Positions 26,750 through 35,583 are shown, numbered from the stretch's first letter. The stretch: DNA of 64,000 nucleotides from Aquabacterium humicola (GCF_030167915.1 NZ_JARGNB010000007.1:186001-250000); one strand, 5' to 3'. The notes: a model not told the origin generated them from the sequence alone. Made by a program: numbers and translations.

Positions 26750-27015
26750 GCCGGATCTCCGTCGCGCGCCTCTTCGAGCGCGCTGCTGGCCGATGCTACG
26801 AAGCACAGCCCCGGCGCGCGGTCGGGGTTGATCCGCTGGGGTGCTTGTACCTACAGGAAAACGCCGTGTCCGCGCAGACGGCGTAGGCCTGGTCCGACCC
26901 GCGGATCACGCGCAGGCCGATGCGCGCGCGCAGGCCTGCTCCCTACAGTGGCGCGAAGCGCGGGCGTCGATGCCACGACGTCCGCTTTCGCAAGGACTCG
27001 TTGGGAGCCAAGACC

Positions 27016-27192
27016 ATGTCCTTCTCGCTCTACCTCATCGGCTTCCTGGTGCTGATCGCCGGCATCGCCTGGGGCCTGTCGATCGCCGGGGTGCCGGCGC
27101 TGTACATCGGCATCGCCAGCGTGATCCTGGTCGGCCTGGGCGTGATCACCGGCGTGTCGCGCACGCGCTCGAAGGACCCACCGACGGCGTGA
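27016..27192 (+). CDS. Small two-helix membrane protein
   Basis: 58 residues from ATG 27016 with GGGAG upstream. Two hydrophobic helices (about 4-22 and 28-46) are joined by a short Pro turn, with a basic, soluble tail (SRTRSKDPPTA). There is no recognisable family. A CCTACAGT sequence about 65 bp upstream could be a -10 element. The gene stands alone: its stop is 3 bp from the end of the opposing AlkB-like gene. Confidence 0.6.
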   Translation: MSFSLYLIGFLVLIAGIAWGLSIAGVPALYIGIASVILVGLGVITGVSRTRSKDPPTA

Positions 27193-27195
27193 TCC

Positions 27196-27882
27196 TCATC
27201 CCAGCAGGCGCGGCGTGCCGCGCGCGGTGCGCAGCGAGAGCGAGTAGCGCAGCCCGGGTGTCTCGGCGATGCTGTGCTGCCAGGCCCAGCGCGCCGGCCC
27301 CTCGAGCACATAGGCCGAGCGCGGCGGCAGCTGCAGGTGGCGCACCGCCTTCGGATCGTTGGCCGGCGGCGGATAGGGCCGCAGGCGCATCAGCGCGGGG
27401 CCGCCCAGCGACACGCCGACGATCGATTCGAAGTCCGGTGCGTCACGGTGCCAGCCGAGCGGCGTGCCGGGCCGGTATTCGGCCACCAGCAGCTGCGTGA
27501 AGCGCTGCGGCTCGACGCCCAGCCAGTCGGCGACCTGCGCGCGCAGCGGCTCGAGCGCGGGCGGAATCGGCGGCGCCTCGCGCAGCGTATTGGTGTCGTA
27601 GTCGAAGCGCCCGCCGAAGGCGGCCGAGCGCCGCTTCGCCATGTACTGCTTGTAGCGCACGACATGCGTCTCGATGCCGCGCACGACGTCGAGCCAGCGC
27701 GCTTCGTCGGCGGACGACAGGAAGTTCTCGACGAACTTCATGCCCTCGGGCAGCAGCAGGTCGTCGTCGGCGAACAGCGAGGGCTGGATGCCGGAGGTCT
27801 GGAGAGGGAAAGCGGGCATGGGGCGTTCGAGCACCCGCGTGACGGAAGATTCAGCGCGGGTCGTTCCGCAACAGGCGCTCAT
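27196..27882 (-). CDS. AlkB-like 2-oxoglutarate/Fe(II) dioxygenase
   Basis: 228 residues if started at 27882, whose ATG overlaps the stop of the preceding gene (ATGA). A start at 27819 (MPAFPL, 207 residues) is also possible. Counting from MPAF, the iron ligands are H124 and D126 in GWHRDAP and H182 in WQHSI, with the 2-oxoglutarate-binding R191 in LRYSLSLR. It is the short, AlkB/ALKBH2-type fold and may repair alkylated bases by oxidative demethylation. It is last of three overlapping genes whose first is a LysR regulator. Confidence 0.85.
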   Translation of the reverse strand: MSACCGTTRAESSVTRVLERPMPAFPLQTSGIQPSLFADDDLLLPEGMKFVENFLSSADEARWLDVVRGIETHVVRYKQYMAKRRSAAFGGRFDYDTNTLREAPPIPPALEPLRAQVADWLGVEPQRFTQLLVAEYRPGTPLGWHRDAPDFESIVGVSLGGPALMRLRPYPPPANDPKAVRHLQLPPRSAYVLEGPARWAWQHSIAETPGLRYSLSLRTARGTPRLLG

Positions 27883-28268
27883 CGTGCCGGCGCCGACGCC
27901 GGCGGCGCCGAGGCCGTCGGCAGCAGCAGCACCTGGGCCGGCGCGCCGACGCAGTTCGTCGTCTGGCCCGGCTTGCACGTGGCGACATCGGGCGGCGGCG
28001 GGTAGTGTCGCGGCGGCTTGCGGCCCGGCTGGTAGATCAGCAGCAGCCACAGCACGAGCACGAAGATCACCGTGCCGCCCAGCAATCGCAGCCGCTGGCG
28101 CGGCGTGAAGGGACGGTAGCGGCCGGCCAGCGGCGCGGTCGGCAGCGCCGCCTTCGGTGTCGGCAACGGCGGCGGCGGCAGGCCGGCGCGCATGTCGCCC
28201 GGCTCGCGGGGTTCGGCCGTCGCGGAAGACGACGATGGCGGTGGGGACGGCGGACGTTCGGAGCTCAC
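27879..28268 (-). CDS. Proline-rich single-pass membrane protein
   Basis: 129 residues from a GTG at 28268 that overlaps the LysR stop as GTGA. An N-terminal Pro/Ser-rich cytoplasmic part (1-60) is followed by one membrane helix (63-79, GGTVIFVLVLWLLLIYQ) and a periplasmic Pro-rich tail with two cysteines (C98 and C106 in CKPGQTTNC) that could form a disulfide. No family is recognised. Overlaps on both sides bind it to the LysR and AlkB-like genes. Confidence 0.65.
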   Translation of the reverse strand: MSSERPPSPPPSSSSATAEPREPGDMRAGLPPPPLPTPKAALPTAPLAGRYRPFTPRQRLRLLGGTVIFVLVLWLLLIYQPGRKPPRHYPPPPDVATCKPGQTTNCVGAPAQVLLLPTASAPPASAPAR

Positions 28269-29206
28269 GGCCGAATCATCGCCGCTTCCGCCGCCGCGTC
28301 CGTGCCCCCTTCGGCGAGGTGGTCGATGAGCGCCCGGACCTTGCGCGGCAAGTGGCGCGTGGGCGCGTAGACCGCGTGCACGCCCCGCGTCGCGTAGCCG
28401 CCGGCGAAGTGCCAGTCGGCCAGCAGGCGTTCGAGGCGCCCGTCGCGCAGGCCGGCCGCGGCGGCGAAATCCGGCACCAGGCCGATACCCAGACCCGCCT
28501 CGACGGTCGCCAGGATCGCGGCCGAGTTGTTCACCGTCAGAGGCCCGGTCAACTGCACGTCGACCGGCGCCTCGCCGTCGCGCTGCATCTGCAGTCGTTC
28601 GCCGAAGGCGCCGTAGCCGAGCCAGATGCAGGCGTGCGACGCCAGCTCGGCGGGTGTGGCCGGCCGGCCGCGGCGCTGCAGGTAGCCGGGCGACGCGACC
28701 AGCACGTAGCCCATCACGCCCAGCCGCCGCGCGACCAGCCCCGGCGCCAGCGCATCGGGCGCGACGATGCGCAGCGCAAGGTCGAAGCCCTCGTCGACGA
28801 GGTCGACCACCCGGTCGACGAGCACCAGCTCGATCTCCACCTCCGGCCAGCGCGCGAAGAAGCCGGGCAGCTTCGGCGCCAGCCACAGTTCGCCGAACAC
28901 CGGCGGCGCGCTGACGCGCAGCTTGCCGCGCGGCGTCGACGCGAAGCGGCCGGCCAGCGACTGCACGTCGCGCGCGGTCTGCAAGAGGCGCGCACAGCCG
29001 GGGTAGACCTCGGCGCCGTCCTCGGTCAGTGACACCGCGCGGGTCGTGCGATGCAGCAGCTTCAAGCCCAGCGCCGCCTCGAGCCGCGCGACGCTGCGGC
29101 TGACCGCGGACGTCGTCAGCCCCAGCGCCCTCGCCGCCGGCGCGAAGCCGCGCGCTTCGACGACGCGCGCGAAGACCACCATCTCGCTGAGCAGCAGGTT
29201 GTCCAT
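28265..29206 (-). CDS. LysR-family transcription regulator
   Basis: 313 residues from the ATG at 29206. N-terminal winged helix (MVVFARVVEARGFAPAARALG, then TTSAVSRSVARLE) and a substrate-binding effector domain (about 90-300). It resembles the CrgA/DsdC-type group with the PRGKLRVSAP linker. It is divergent from an EamA exporter at 29331, with 124 bp between the starts, so that exporter is the obvious target. It also heads an overlapping three-gene unit with the membrane protein and AlkB-like genes. Confidence 0.9.
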   Translation of the reverse strand: MDNLLLSEMVVFARVVEARGFAPAARALGLTTSAVSRSVARLEAALGLKLLHRTTRAVSLTEDGAEVYPGCARLLQTARDVQSLAGRFASTPRGKLRVSAPPVFGELWLAPKLPGFFARWPEVEIELVLVDRVVDLVDEGFDLALRIVAPDALAPGLVARRLGVMGYVLVASPGYLQRRGRPATPAELASHACIWLGYGAFGERLQMQRDGEAPVDVQLTGPLTVNNSAAILATVEAGLGIGLVPDFAAAAGLRDGRLERLLADWHFAGGYATRGVHAVYAPTRHLPRKVRALIDHLAEGGTDAAAEAAMIRP

Positions 29207-29330
29207 GTCGGTGTTCTTGCCGCCTGATTGTTGCCTGAGAGGAATCAGTGATGTTCCCGAGCAGCGGATTGTGCGCGTGAAGGCCGCGTGTGATCGTACG
29301 GCCACCCTCCCCGACCGGCGAAGCGACCCC

Positions 29331-30242
29331 ATGAACGACCACCCGATCCGATCCGGCACCTGGCGCATGCTGGCCGCGATGGCGCTGTCCGGCACCATCG
29401 GCGCGCTGGTGGTCGAGAGTGGCCAGCCGCCGCTGGTGGTGGTGCTGTTCCGCTGCGCGATCGGCGGCGCGGCGCTGCTGGCCTGGCTGGCCTGGACGCG
29501 CGGCTGGCGGCCGCTCACCTGGCGCGCGATTGCGTGGTTGCTGCTGGGCGGTGCGGCGCTGGTCGCCAACTGGCTGTGCCTGTTCTCGGCCTACCGCTTC
29601 ACCCCCATCTCGGTGGCCACCGTCGTCTACCACACGCAGCCGTTCATGCTGCTGCTGCTCGCCGCCGCGCTGGGCACCGAACGGCTGGACGGGCGCCGCC
29701 TGCCGTGGCTGGCGCTGGCGATGGCCGGCGTGCTGCTGTCGAGCGGGCTGGGGGCCGACGGCCTCGACGGCGCAAGCTGGTCAGGCGTCGCGCTGGCCGC
29801 CGCGGCGGCGGCGCTGTACGCCGTGGCGACGATCGCGACGCAGAAGCTGCAGCACCTGCCGTCGGCGCAGATCGCCGCGCTGCAGATGGGGCTCGGGGTC
29901 GTGCTGCTGGCGCCCGTCGCGTGGCCGTTCACCTGGCCCGCCGGCGCGGTCGCGCTCGGCGCGCTGGCCACGCTCGGCCTCGTGCACACGGCCTTCATGT
30001 ACACGCTGATGTACGCGGCGTTCCAGCGCCTGCCGGCGTCGTCGCTGGCGATGCTGTCCTTCGTCTACCCGGCGGTTGCGCTGCTGGTCGACCTGGCCTG
30101 GTTCGGCGCCTGGCCGCAGCCGCTGCAGTGGCTGGGCATGGGCCTGATCCTCGCCGCGGTGCTGGCGCACAAGCGGGCCGGCGCGGCGGCGGCCGCGGCG
30201 CCGCGGGCGGCCGCGAGCACCGGCATCGGACGCGCCGCCTGA
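29331..30242 (+). CDS. EamA/DMT-family permease
   Basis: 303 residues with ten hydrophobic segments arranged as two EamA halves, each about 135 residues. The tail is Ala-rich. DMT family members export metabolites such as amino acids. It is divergently transcribed from the LysR regulator at 28265-29206, the usual arrangement for a regulated exporter. The start at 29331 is chosen by similarity of MNDHPIRSGTWRMLAAM to family N-termini; no strong Shine-Dalgarno sequence is visible. Confidence 0.88.
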   Translation: MNDHPIRSGTWRMLAAMALSGTIGALVVESGQPPLVVVLFRCAIGGAALLAWLAWTRGWRPLTWRAIAWLLLGGAALVANWLCLFSAYRFTPISVATVVYHTQPFMLLLLAAALGTERLDGRRLPWLALAMAGVLLSSGLGADGLDGASWSGVALAAAAAALYAVATIATQKLQHLPSAQIAALQMGLGVVLLAPVAWPFTWPAGAVALGALATLGLVHTAFMYTLMYAAFQRLPASSLAMLSFVYPAVALLVDLAWFGAWPQPLQWLGMGLILAAVLAHKRAGAAAAAAPRAAASTGIGRAA

Positions 30243-30317
30243 GGGCCGTCGCCCCGGCCGCGGGAACGCGGCTTGCCGCGCCAATCGGTTCCCGGACTCC
30301 CTCGAAAGGCGACGACG

Positions 30318-31088
30318 ATGGCACACCGCCCCCCGCATGGCCTGGGACCGGGCTCGCTGCTGCTTGCGGCGGGCGCCGGCGCGTTGTTCATGGCCCTGCT
30401 CGATCCGCAGCAGGGCCGGCGCCGCCGCGCGCTGCTGGTGGACCGCTGGCAGCACGGCCAGCGGCTGGTCATGCGCTTCGCCGACGCCGGCTGGCGCGAC
30501 CTGTCGCATCGCACGCACGGGCTGGTGGCCGATCTGCGCGGGCGCCACGGCCCGGCGCCCGACGATCCGGTGCTCGCCGAGCGGGTGCGCGCGCGGCTGG
30601 GCCGGCTGATCTCGCATCCGCACACGATCGCCGTGCAGGCGCACGCGGGCACGGTGCAGCTCGAAGGGCTGGCGCTCGAGCGTGAACGCGCCAAGCTGCT
30701 GCTGGGCGTGCAGGCGGTGCCTGGCGTGCAGCATGTGCTGGACCTCGTCGACTGGCGCGCCGAGATCGGCCGCGAGCCGGCGCTGCAGGGCTCACACGAG
30801 CGCAGCGGACCGCGGCCGGAGTTCCTGCAGCAGCACTGGGCCCCGGGGCCCCGCCTGCTGGCCGCCGTCGTCGGCGGGGCACTCGCCGCGTGGGCCCTCG
30901 GCCACCCGGGCGTTCGCTCGCGTTTGCTCGGCAGTGCCGGTGCGGCGCTGGCCTGGCGCGCGTTGTCGCGGGGCGACGGCAGCACGCCCGCGCGACCCGC
31001 ATCGCCCGTGCAGGGCGTGCGCGTCGAACACGGGCCGCTGCAGCGCGACGACGAGCCGCCCGCACCGGACAAGCGCGCGCTGCATTGA
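30318..31088 (+). CDS. Membrane protein with BON domain
   Basis: 256 residues from ATG 30318. The N-terminus has a hydrophobic helix (LLLAAGAGALFMALLDPQQG) followed by RRRR. A BON domain lies at about 82-142 (RVRARLGRLISHPHTIAVQA, then GTVQLEGLALERERAKLLLG); BON domains bind phospholipid membranes and are seen in OsmY-like stress proteins. A second hydrophobic stretch lies at about 178-215. Probably an inner-membrane or envelope stress protein. It is 75 bp after the EamA gene with its own start region. Confidence 0.75.
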   Translation: MAHRPPHGLGPGSLLLAAGAGALFMALLDPQQGRRRRALLVDRWQHGQRLVMRFADAGWRDLSHRTHGLVADLRGRHGPAPDDPVLAERVRARLGRLISHPHTIAVQAHAGTVQLEGLALERERAKLLLGVQAVPGVQHVLDLVDWRAEIGREPALQGSHERSGPRPEFLQQHWAPGPRLLAAVVGGALAAWALGHPGVRSRLLGSAGAALAWRALSRGDGSTPARPASPVQGVRVEHGPLQRDDEPPAPDKRALH

Positions 31089-31203
31089 TCGGCCGCGGGC
31101 CGCTCTCGTCCGCGCGGCTTCGCCCATCGGCCCCCCCGCGGGTCCCGGCCGCCCGCGCGGTTAAGCTCGCGCCGCTGTCCCCGCCCGGACGCGAAGGGAA
31201 ACG

Positions 31204-32307
31204 ATGAGACGTTCACTGCGGCGCGTCGCCGCCTGGGTCCTGCTGCTGGCCGCGCTGGGCATCGGCAGCACCGGTTGCGCGAGCAGCGGCACCGCCCCCG
31301 CGGCCGCGGCCGCCTCCTCGGCGCAACGCGGGCCCGACGGCCTCTACCGCAACCTCGACAACCCGGACGCGCGGCCGTCGCAGGATGCCTGGACGATCTG
31401 GCGCCGCTTTCTCTTCCAGAAGAAGGACGGCACGGTGCCGGTGGATGCGATCCCGGTGCGCAAGCTCGACCGCGCCGCGCTCGACGCGCTGGACCCGGCG
31501 GCGAACCACGTCATCCGCCTCGGCCACTCGTCGCACCTGCTGAAGCTGCACGGCCGCTACTGGCTGATCGACCCGGTGTTCAGCGAGCGTGCGTCGCCGG
31601 TGCAGTGGGCCGGCCCGAAACGCTTCCACCCGCCGCCGATCACGCTGGCCGAGTTGCCCCCTATCGAGGGCCTGATCCTGTCGCATGACCACTATGACCA
31701 CCTCGACGTCGCGACCATCGAGGCGCTGACCGCCCGGGTGCAGCGCTACTTCGTGCCGCTGGGCGTCGGCGAGCGGCTGCGCGGCATGGGCGTGGCCGCG
31801 GAGGCCATCGAGGAGTTCGACTGGTGGCAGGCGAGCCGCCACGGCGCGATCGGCCTGACCGCGACGCCGGCACAGCATTTCTCGGGGCGCACGCTGTGGG
31901 ACCGCAACCGCACGCTGTGGGCCGGCTGGATCATCGATTCTGGCGGCCAGCGCATCTTCTACAGCGGCGACTCCGGCTACTTCCCGGGTTATCGGCAGAT
32001 CGGCGAGCGCTTCGCCGGCATCGACCTGGCGATGATGGAGAACGGCGCCTACGACGCCTACTGGCCCGCGGTGCACAGCACGCCCGAGCAGACGGTGCAG
32101 GCGTTCAAGGACCTGCGCGCGAAGCTGCTCTACGTGGTGCACAACAGCACCTTCGACCTCGCCTTCCACACCTGGCGCGACCCGCTCGACCGCATCGCGG
32201 CGCTGGCCGAGGCGCAAGCGCTGCCGCTGGCGACGCCGGAGATCGGCGAGGTGCTCACCGTCGGCAAGCCGCGCGAGAACAAGGCGTGGTGGAAGGGCCT
32301 GCGCTGA
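31204..32307 (+). CDS. Metallo-beta-lactamase-fold lipoprotein, NAPE-PLD-like
   Basis: 367 residues. The lipoprotein signal ends STGC with C25 as the lipid site, so it is anchored in the envelope. The metal-binding loop is SHDHYDHLD with H161, H163, D165 and H166. HFSGRTLWDRNRTLWAGWII and FYSGDSGYFPGY are typical of the UlaG/NAPE-phospholipase-D-like branch, which hydrolyses phosphodiester bonds. The exact substrate is unknown. GAAGGGAAACG precedes the ATG. Confidence 0.85.
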   Translation: MRRSLRRVAAWVLLLAALGIGSTGCASSGTAPAAAAASSAQRGPDGLYRNLDNPDARPSQDAWTIWRRFLFQKKDGTVPVDAIPVRKLDRAALDALDPAANHVIRLGHSSHLLKLHGRYWLIDPVFSERASPVQWAGPKRFHPPPITLAELPPIEGLILSHDHYDHLDVATIEALTARVQRYFVPLGVGERLRGMGVAAEAIEEFDWWQASRHGAIGLTATPAQHFSGRTLWDRNRTLWAGWIIDSGGQRIFYSGDSGYFPGYRQIGERFAGIDLAMMENGAYDAYWPAVHSTPEQTVQAFKDLRAKLLYVVHNSTFDLAFHTWRDPLDRIAALAEAQALPLATPEIGEVLTVGKPRENKAWWKGLR

Positions 32308-32313
32308 GCGTGC

Positions 32314-32333
32314 GTGCGCGGCGCGCCGCGCAC
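32314..32333. terminator. Perfect 20-bp palindrome between convergent genes
   Basis: GTGCGCGGCG followed directly by its exact complement CGCCGCGCAC. It lies 6 bp after the stop of the lipoprotein gene and 11 bp before the end of the opposing GntR gene. It probably acts as a two-way terminator; there is no T-run. Confidence 0.5.
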
Positions 32334-32344
32334 GTGCCCGGCGG

Positions 32345-33058
32345 TCAGCGGAAGATCGCCTCGAGGTCGACCTCTTCGCTGGCGGCCTCGAGCTTCATGC
32401 TGCCCTCGATGTGCTCCAGGTGCTCGAGCATCAGGCGCTCGGCGCGCGCCGCGTCCCGCTTGGCGATGGCGTCGATGATCTGCGAGTGTTCGTCGGCGCG
32501 GCAGCTGGTCGTCGTCGGCGCGTCGTAGAGGAAGATCATCAGGCAGGTCAGCACCGAGAGCTCGCGCATGCTGCGCGCGAGCGCGCTGTTGCCGGCCAGC
32601 TCGGCGGCCAGTGAATGGAACTCGCCCGACAGACGGATCACCGCGCGCTTGTCGTCGCGGCGGCGGGCGTCCATCTCCAGGTCCTGGTGGCGGCGCAGCT
32701 GCTCCAGCTTGTCCGGCGTCAGCGTATCGACCAGGCGGCGGATCACCGCCGGCTCGATCAGGCGGCGCGCCTCGAACACGTCGCGCGCCTGCTCGATCGT
32801 CGGCTTGGCGACATAGGCGCCGCGCTGCGGGTAGAGCTCGACGATCTGCTCGTGCGCCAGCCGCGCCAGCACCTCGCGGATGCGCGCGCGGCTGACGCCG
32901 AAGATCTCCGCCAGGCGCTCCTCGACGAGCTTGGTGCCCGGGTGCAGCCGGTGCTCGAGGATCGCGGCGGTGATCTTCTCGTAGATCTCGTCCTGCGCGT
33001 TCTCGCGCTGCAGGCGGGCCGGCGTGCTGGCAGCGCGGGACGCGGTTCGGGTCGGCAT
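32345..33058 (-). CDS. GntR/FadR-family transcription regulator (FCD type)
   Basis: 237 residues from ATG 33058. An ATG at 33211, 5 nt after the upstream gene, would add a low-complexity extension. The N-terminal winged helix is QDEIYEKITAAILEHRLHPG and EERLAEIFGVSRARIREVLA. The helical FCD ligand domain follows, with metal-type residues spread over VFEARRLIEP, EFHSLAAELAGN and DEHSQIIDAI. It is downstream of a racemase-family gene on the same strand and next to a divergent promoter that carries TTGTCGACAA palindromes, a shape typical of FCD regulator operators. It likely controls the catabolic genes to its right. Confidence 0.9.
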   Translation of the reverse strand: MPTRTASRAASTPARLQRENAQDEIYEKITAAILEHRLHPGTKLVEERLAEIFGVSRARIREVLARLAHEQIVELYPQRGAYVAKPTIEQARDVFEARRLIEPAVIRRLVDTLTPDKLEQLRRHQDLEMDARRRDDKRAVIRLSGEFHSLAAELAGNSALARSMRELSVLTCLMIFLYDAPTTTSCRADEHSQIIDAIAKRDAARAERLMLEHLEHIEGSMKLEAASEEVDLEAIFR

Positions 33059-33216
33059 GGCTGGGGTCGGCGTGGCGTTCGGCGTGGCAACGGGATCGGG
33101 GTGGCCGCAGCGCGGGCGGTTGCAGCGCAGGTGCGAGGCACCGGCGGCGGCGATTGTAGGAAGCGTGCCGTCCAGCGCGGTGCGCAGCGGGTCGTCGCCG
33201 AGGCGGTCCATGGTGT

Positions 33217-33942
33217 TCAGCCCCAGGCGAACAGCTGGCCCCAGCCGCGCACCGCGGCGGGGTCGCGGCCGGCCGCGCGCAGCAGGCCCCAGACGGTGGT
33301 CGACACCGTGTCGAGCAGCGGGATGCCGAGCTCGGCCTCGATGCGTTCGGCCAGCGGCGCCGCGCGCAGGTTGGTGCAGAAGGTCGTGATCGCCTGCGGT
33401 CGTGCTTCGGCCACCTCGTGCATCAGCGTGCGCAGGCGCTCGGGCTCGACGCCGGCGAAGTCGTGGTTCACGCGGATGCCGAGGTGGCGCTCGGCCACGA
33501 CCTCGATGCCGAGGCTGCGGTAGTTGTCGACGATGCGCTGCTGCACGTCCGCGGTGTAGGGCGTGACCAGCGCGAGCCGCGTGATGCCGCGCAGCGCGAG
33601 CAGCTCGTTGAGCGCGAGCACCGCGGTGGTCGCGGCGATGCCGGTGCGCTGGTGGATGCGCTCGACCAGGCGCCGGTCGGCCTCGAAGCCGAGCCAGCCG
33701 GAGGACGTGCCGCTCCAGCCGATCGCATGCACCTTGGCATCGGCCAGCAGCTCGGCCGCGGCGAGGATCTTCGAGTCGTCGAACTGCCCGAGCGCGCGCT
33801 CGGTGAGCGCGATCTCGGTGACCGGGAAACGCGCGAAGTGGGCGCTGCCCCCGGGCACCAACGCCGCCAGCGCGGCGGTCAGCGGCTCCAGCGCGGTGTT
33901 CGAGGACGGCGTCAGCACGCCGAGGCGGACGGGGGTGTTCAT
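33217..33942 (-). CDS. Asp/Glu racemase-superfamily protein, maleate isomerase/arylmalonate decarboxylase-like
   Basis: 241 residues from ATG 33942. The pattern VLTPSSNTALEP, WSGTSSGWLG and TTFCTNLRAA fits the maleate cis-trans isomerase/arylmalonate decarboxylase branch. The second catalytic cysteine is present (TFCTN). At the first site the motif is SGTSSG rather than the ACTSG of two-cysteine isomerases, as in arylmalonate decarboxylase, which keeps only one cysteine. It may therefore decarboxylate a malonate derivative or act by another one-cysteine mechanism. Divergent from the hydantoinase gene. Confidence 0.82.
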   Translation of the reverse strand: MNTPVRLGVLTPSSNTALEPLTAALAALVPGGSAHFARFPVTEIALTERALGQFDDSKILAAAELLADAKVHAIGWSGTSSGWLGFEADRRLVERIHQRTGIAATTAVLALNELLALRGITRLALVTPYTADVQQRIVDNYRSLGIEVVAERHLGIRVNHDFAGVEPERLRTLMHEVAEARPQAITTFCTNLRAAPLAERIEAELGIPLLDTVSTTVWGLLRAAGRDPAAVRGWGQLFAWG

Positions 33943-34010
33943 GGGTGTCTCAGGCAAGGGTGGAGGTCGTGCAGCCATCTTCGGCGACGGCCTGCATCCG
34001 ATCATGCCGA

Positions 34011-34137
34011 TTTTGGTCAAAACTGTCGACACTAGTGTTAACACTGAATGCGACAACTTGATTGTCGACGATTATGTTGACAACGAAGACGACATTCACA
34101 CCACCTGCTGCCATGACCACCACCCGCTTGTCGACAA
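34011..34137. promoter_or_regulatory. Divergent control region with repeated TTGTCGACAA-type palindromes
   Basis: This AT-richer stretch between divergent genes holds TTTTGGTCAAAA (34011-34022 area), TGTCGACA (34024-34031), the perfect 12-bp palindrome AGTGTTAACACT (34034-34045), TTGTCGAC (34062-34069) facing GACAA (34079-34083), and the perfect palindrome TTGTCGACAA (34128-34137). The last ends 7 bp before the Shine-Dalgarno of the hydantoinase gene. FCD-type GntR regulators commonly bind short palindromes of the form TTGTC-GACAA. The adjacent regulator at 32345-33058 is the natural candidate. Binding is inferred. Confidence 0.6.
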
Positions 34138-34156
34138 TCCTTTCAGGAGAGGCCCT

Positions 34157-35581
34157 GTGAGCGGCTTCGACCTGGTGATCCGCCGGGCCCGCGTGGCGAC
34201 CGCCGCGGACGTCTTCGACGCCGACATCGGCATCGCCGGCGGCCGGATCGTTCAGCTCGGCCAAGGCCTGCCCGCAGGCGCGCGCGAGATCGACGCCGCC
34301 GGCCGCACCGTGACGCCGGGCGGCGTCGATGCCCACTGCCACCTCGACCAGCCGATGGCGCCACCGCTGCGCATGGCCGACGACTTCGAGTCCGGCACGC
34401 GCTCGGCGGCCTGCGGCGGCACGACCACCGTGATCCCGTTCGCGGCGCAGGAGAAGGGCCAGTCGCTGCTGGCCGCGGTGGCCGACTACCACCACCGCGC
34501 CGAGGGCCGCGCCCATGTGGACTACGCCTTCCACCTGATCGTCAGCGACCCCACGCCGCAGGTGCTGCAGCACGAGCTGCCGGACCTCATCAACCGCGGC
34601 TACACGTCGTTCAAGATCTACATGACCTACGACGACCTGAAGCTCGACGACGGCCAGATCCTCGACGTGCTGGCCGTGGCGCGCGAGCATCGGGCGATGG
34701 CGATGATCCATGCGGAAAACGCCGACTGCATCGAGTGGCTGACGAAGCGCCTCGAAGCCGCCGGCCGCACCGCGCCGCGCTTCCATGCGCATGCGCGGCC
34801 GATGCTGGTCGAGCGCGAGGCCACCCACCGCGCGATCGCCCTGGGTGAGCTGGTCGACGTGCCGATCCTGATCGTGCACGTCTCGGGCCGCGAGGCGGTC
34901 GAGCAGATCCGCTGGGCGCGCGCGCAGGGGCTGAAGGTCTTCGCCGAGACCTGCCCGCAGTACCTGTTCCTGACCGCGGCCGACCTGGGGCTCGACGACA
35001 GCTACCACGGCGCGCGCTGCGTCTGCAGCCCGCCGCCGCGCGACCGCGCGAACCAGGACGTGATCTGGGCCGGCCTGAACGACGGCCTGTTCACCGTCTT
35101 CAGCTCCGACCACGCGCCCTTCCGCTACGACGCGCCGGAGGGCAAGAAGCCGGGCGGCGAGGAAGTGAGCTTCCGCCACATCCCGAACGGCATTCCCGGC
35201 ATCGAGACGCGGCTGCCGCTGCTGTATTCCGAAGGCGTGCTGGCCGGCCGCATGACGCTGAACCGCTTCGTCGAGCTGACGTCCACCAACCCGGCCAAGG
35301 CCTACGGCCTGCATCCGCGCAAGGGCACGATCGCGATCGGCGCCGATGCCGACCTCGTGGTCTGGGACGAGCGCGAGTTCGTGCTGACGAACGCGATGCT
35401 GCACCACGCGGTCGACTACACGCCGTACGAGGGCCAGACGCTGCGCGCGTGGCCCGGGCTGACGCTCGCCGGCGGCGAGGTGGTGTGGGACGGCCGGCAC
35501 TTCCATCCACGCGCCGGCCGCGGCCGCTTCCTGCGCTGCGATCCGCCGTCGCTGCTGCCGGTGCCGCCGAAAGGAGTTTGA
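34157..35581 (+). CDS. Hydantoinase/dihydropyrimidinase-family cyclic amidohydrolase
   Basis: 474 residues from GTG 34157 with CAGGAGAGG upstream. It carries the full binuclear metal site: DAHCHLDQP with H60 and H62, the lysine to be carboxylated in SFKIYMTY (K153), H185 in MIHAEN, H241 in IVHVSG, and D318 in SSDHAPF. This arrangement and the length fit D-hydantoinase/dihydropyrimidinase enzymes, which open five- or six-membered cyclic amides, imides or ureides. It is the first gene of the rightward catabolic operon. The amidase, racemase-like and aminotransferase genes that follow suggest that the opened product is further hydrolysed and used. Confidence 0.92.
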   Translation: MSGFDLVIRRARVATAADVFDADIGIAGGRIVQLGQGLPAGAREIDAAGRTVTPGGVDAHCHLDQPMAPPLRMADDFESGTRSAACGGTTTVIPFAAQEKGQSLLAAVADYHHRAEGRAHVDYAFHLIVSDPTPQVLQHELPDLINRGYTSFKIYMTYDDLKLDDGQILDVLAVAREHRAMAMIHAENADCIEWLTKRLEAAGRTAPRFHAHARPMLVEREATHRAIALGELVDVPILIVHVSGREAVEQIRWARAQGLKVFAETCPQYLFLTAADLGLDDSYHGARCVCSPPPRDRANQDVIWAGLNDGLFTVFSSDHAPFRYDAPEGKKPGGEEVSFRHIPNGIPGIETRLPLLYSEGVLAGRMTLNRFVELTSTNPAKAYGLHPRKGTIAIGADADLVVWDEREFVLTNAMLHHAVDYTPYEGQTLRAWPGLTLAGGEVVWDGRHFHPRAGRGRFLRCDPPSLLPVPPKGV

Positions 35582-35583
35582 TC

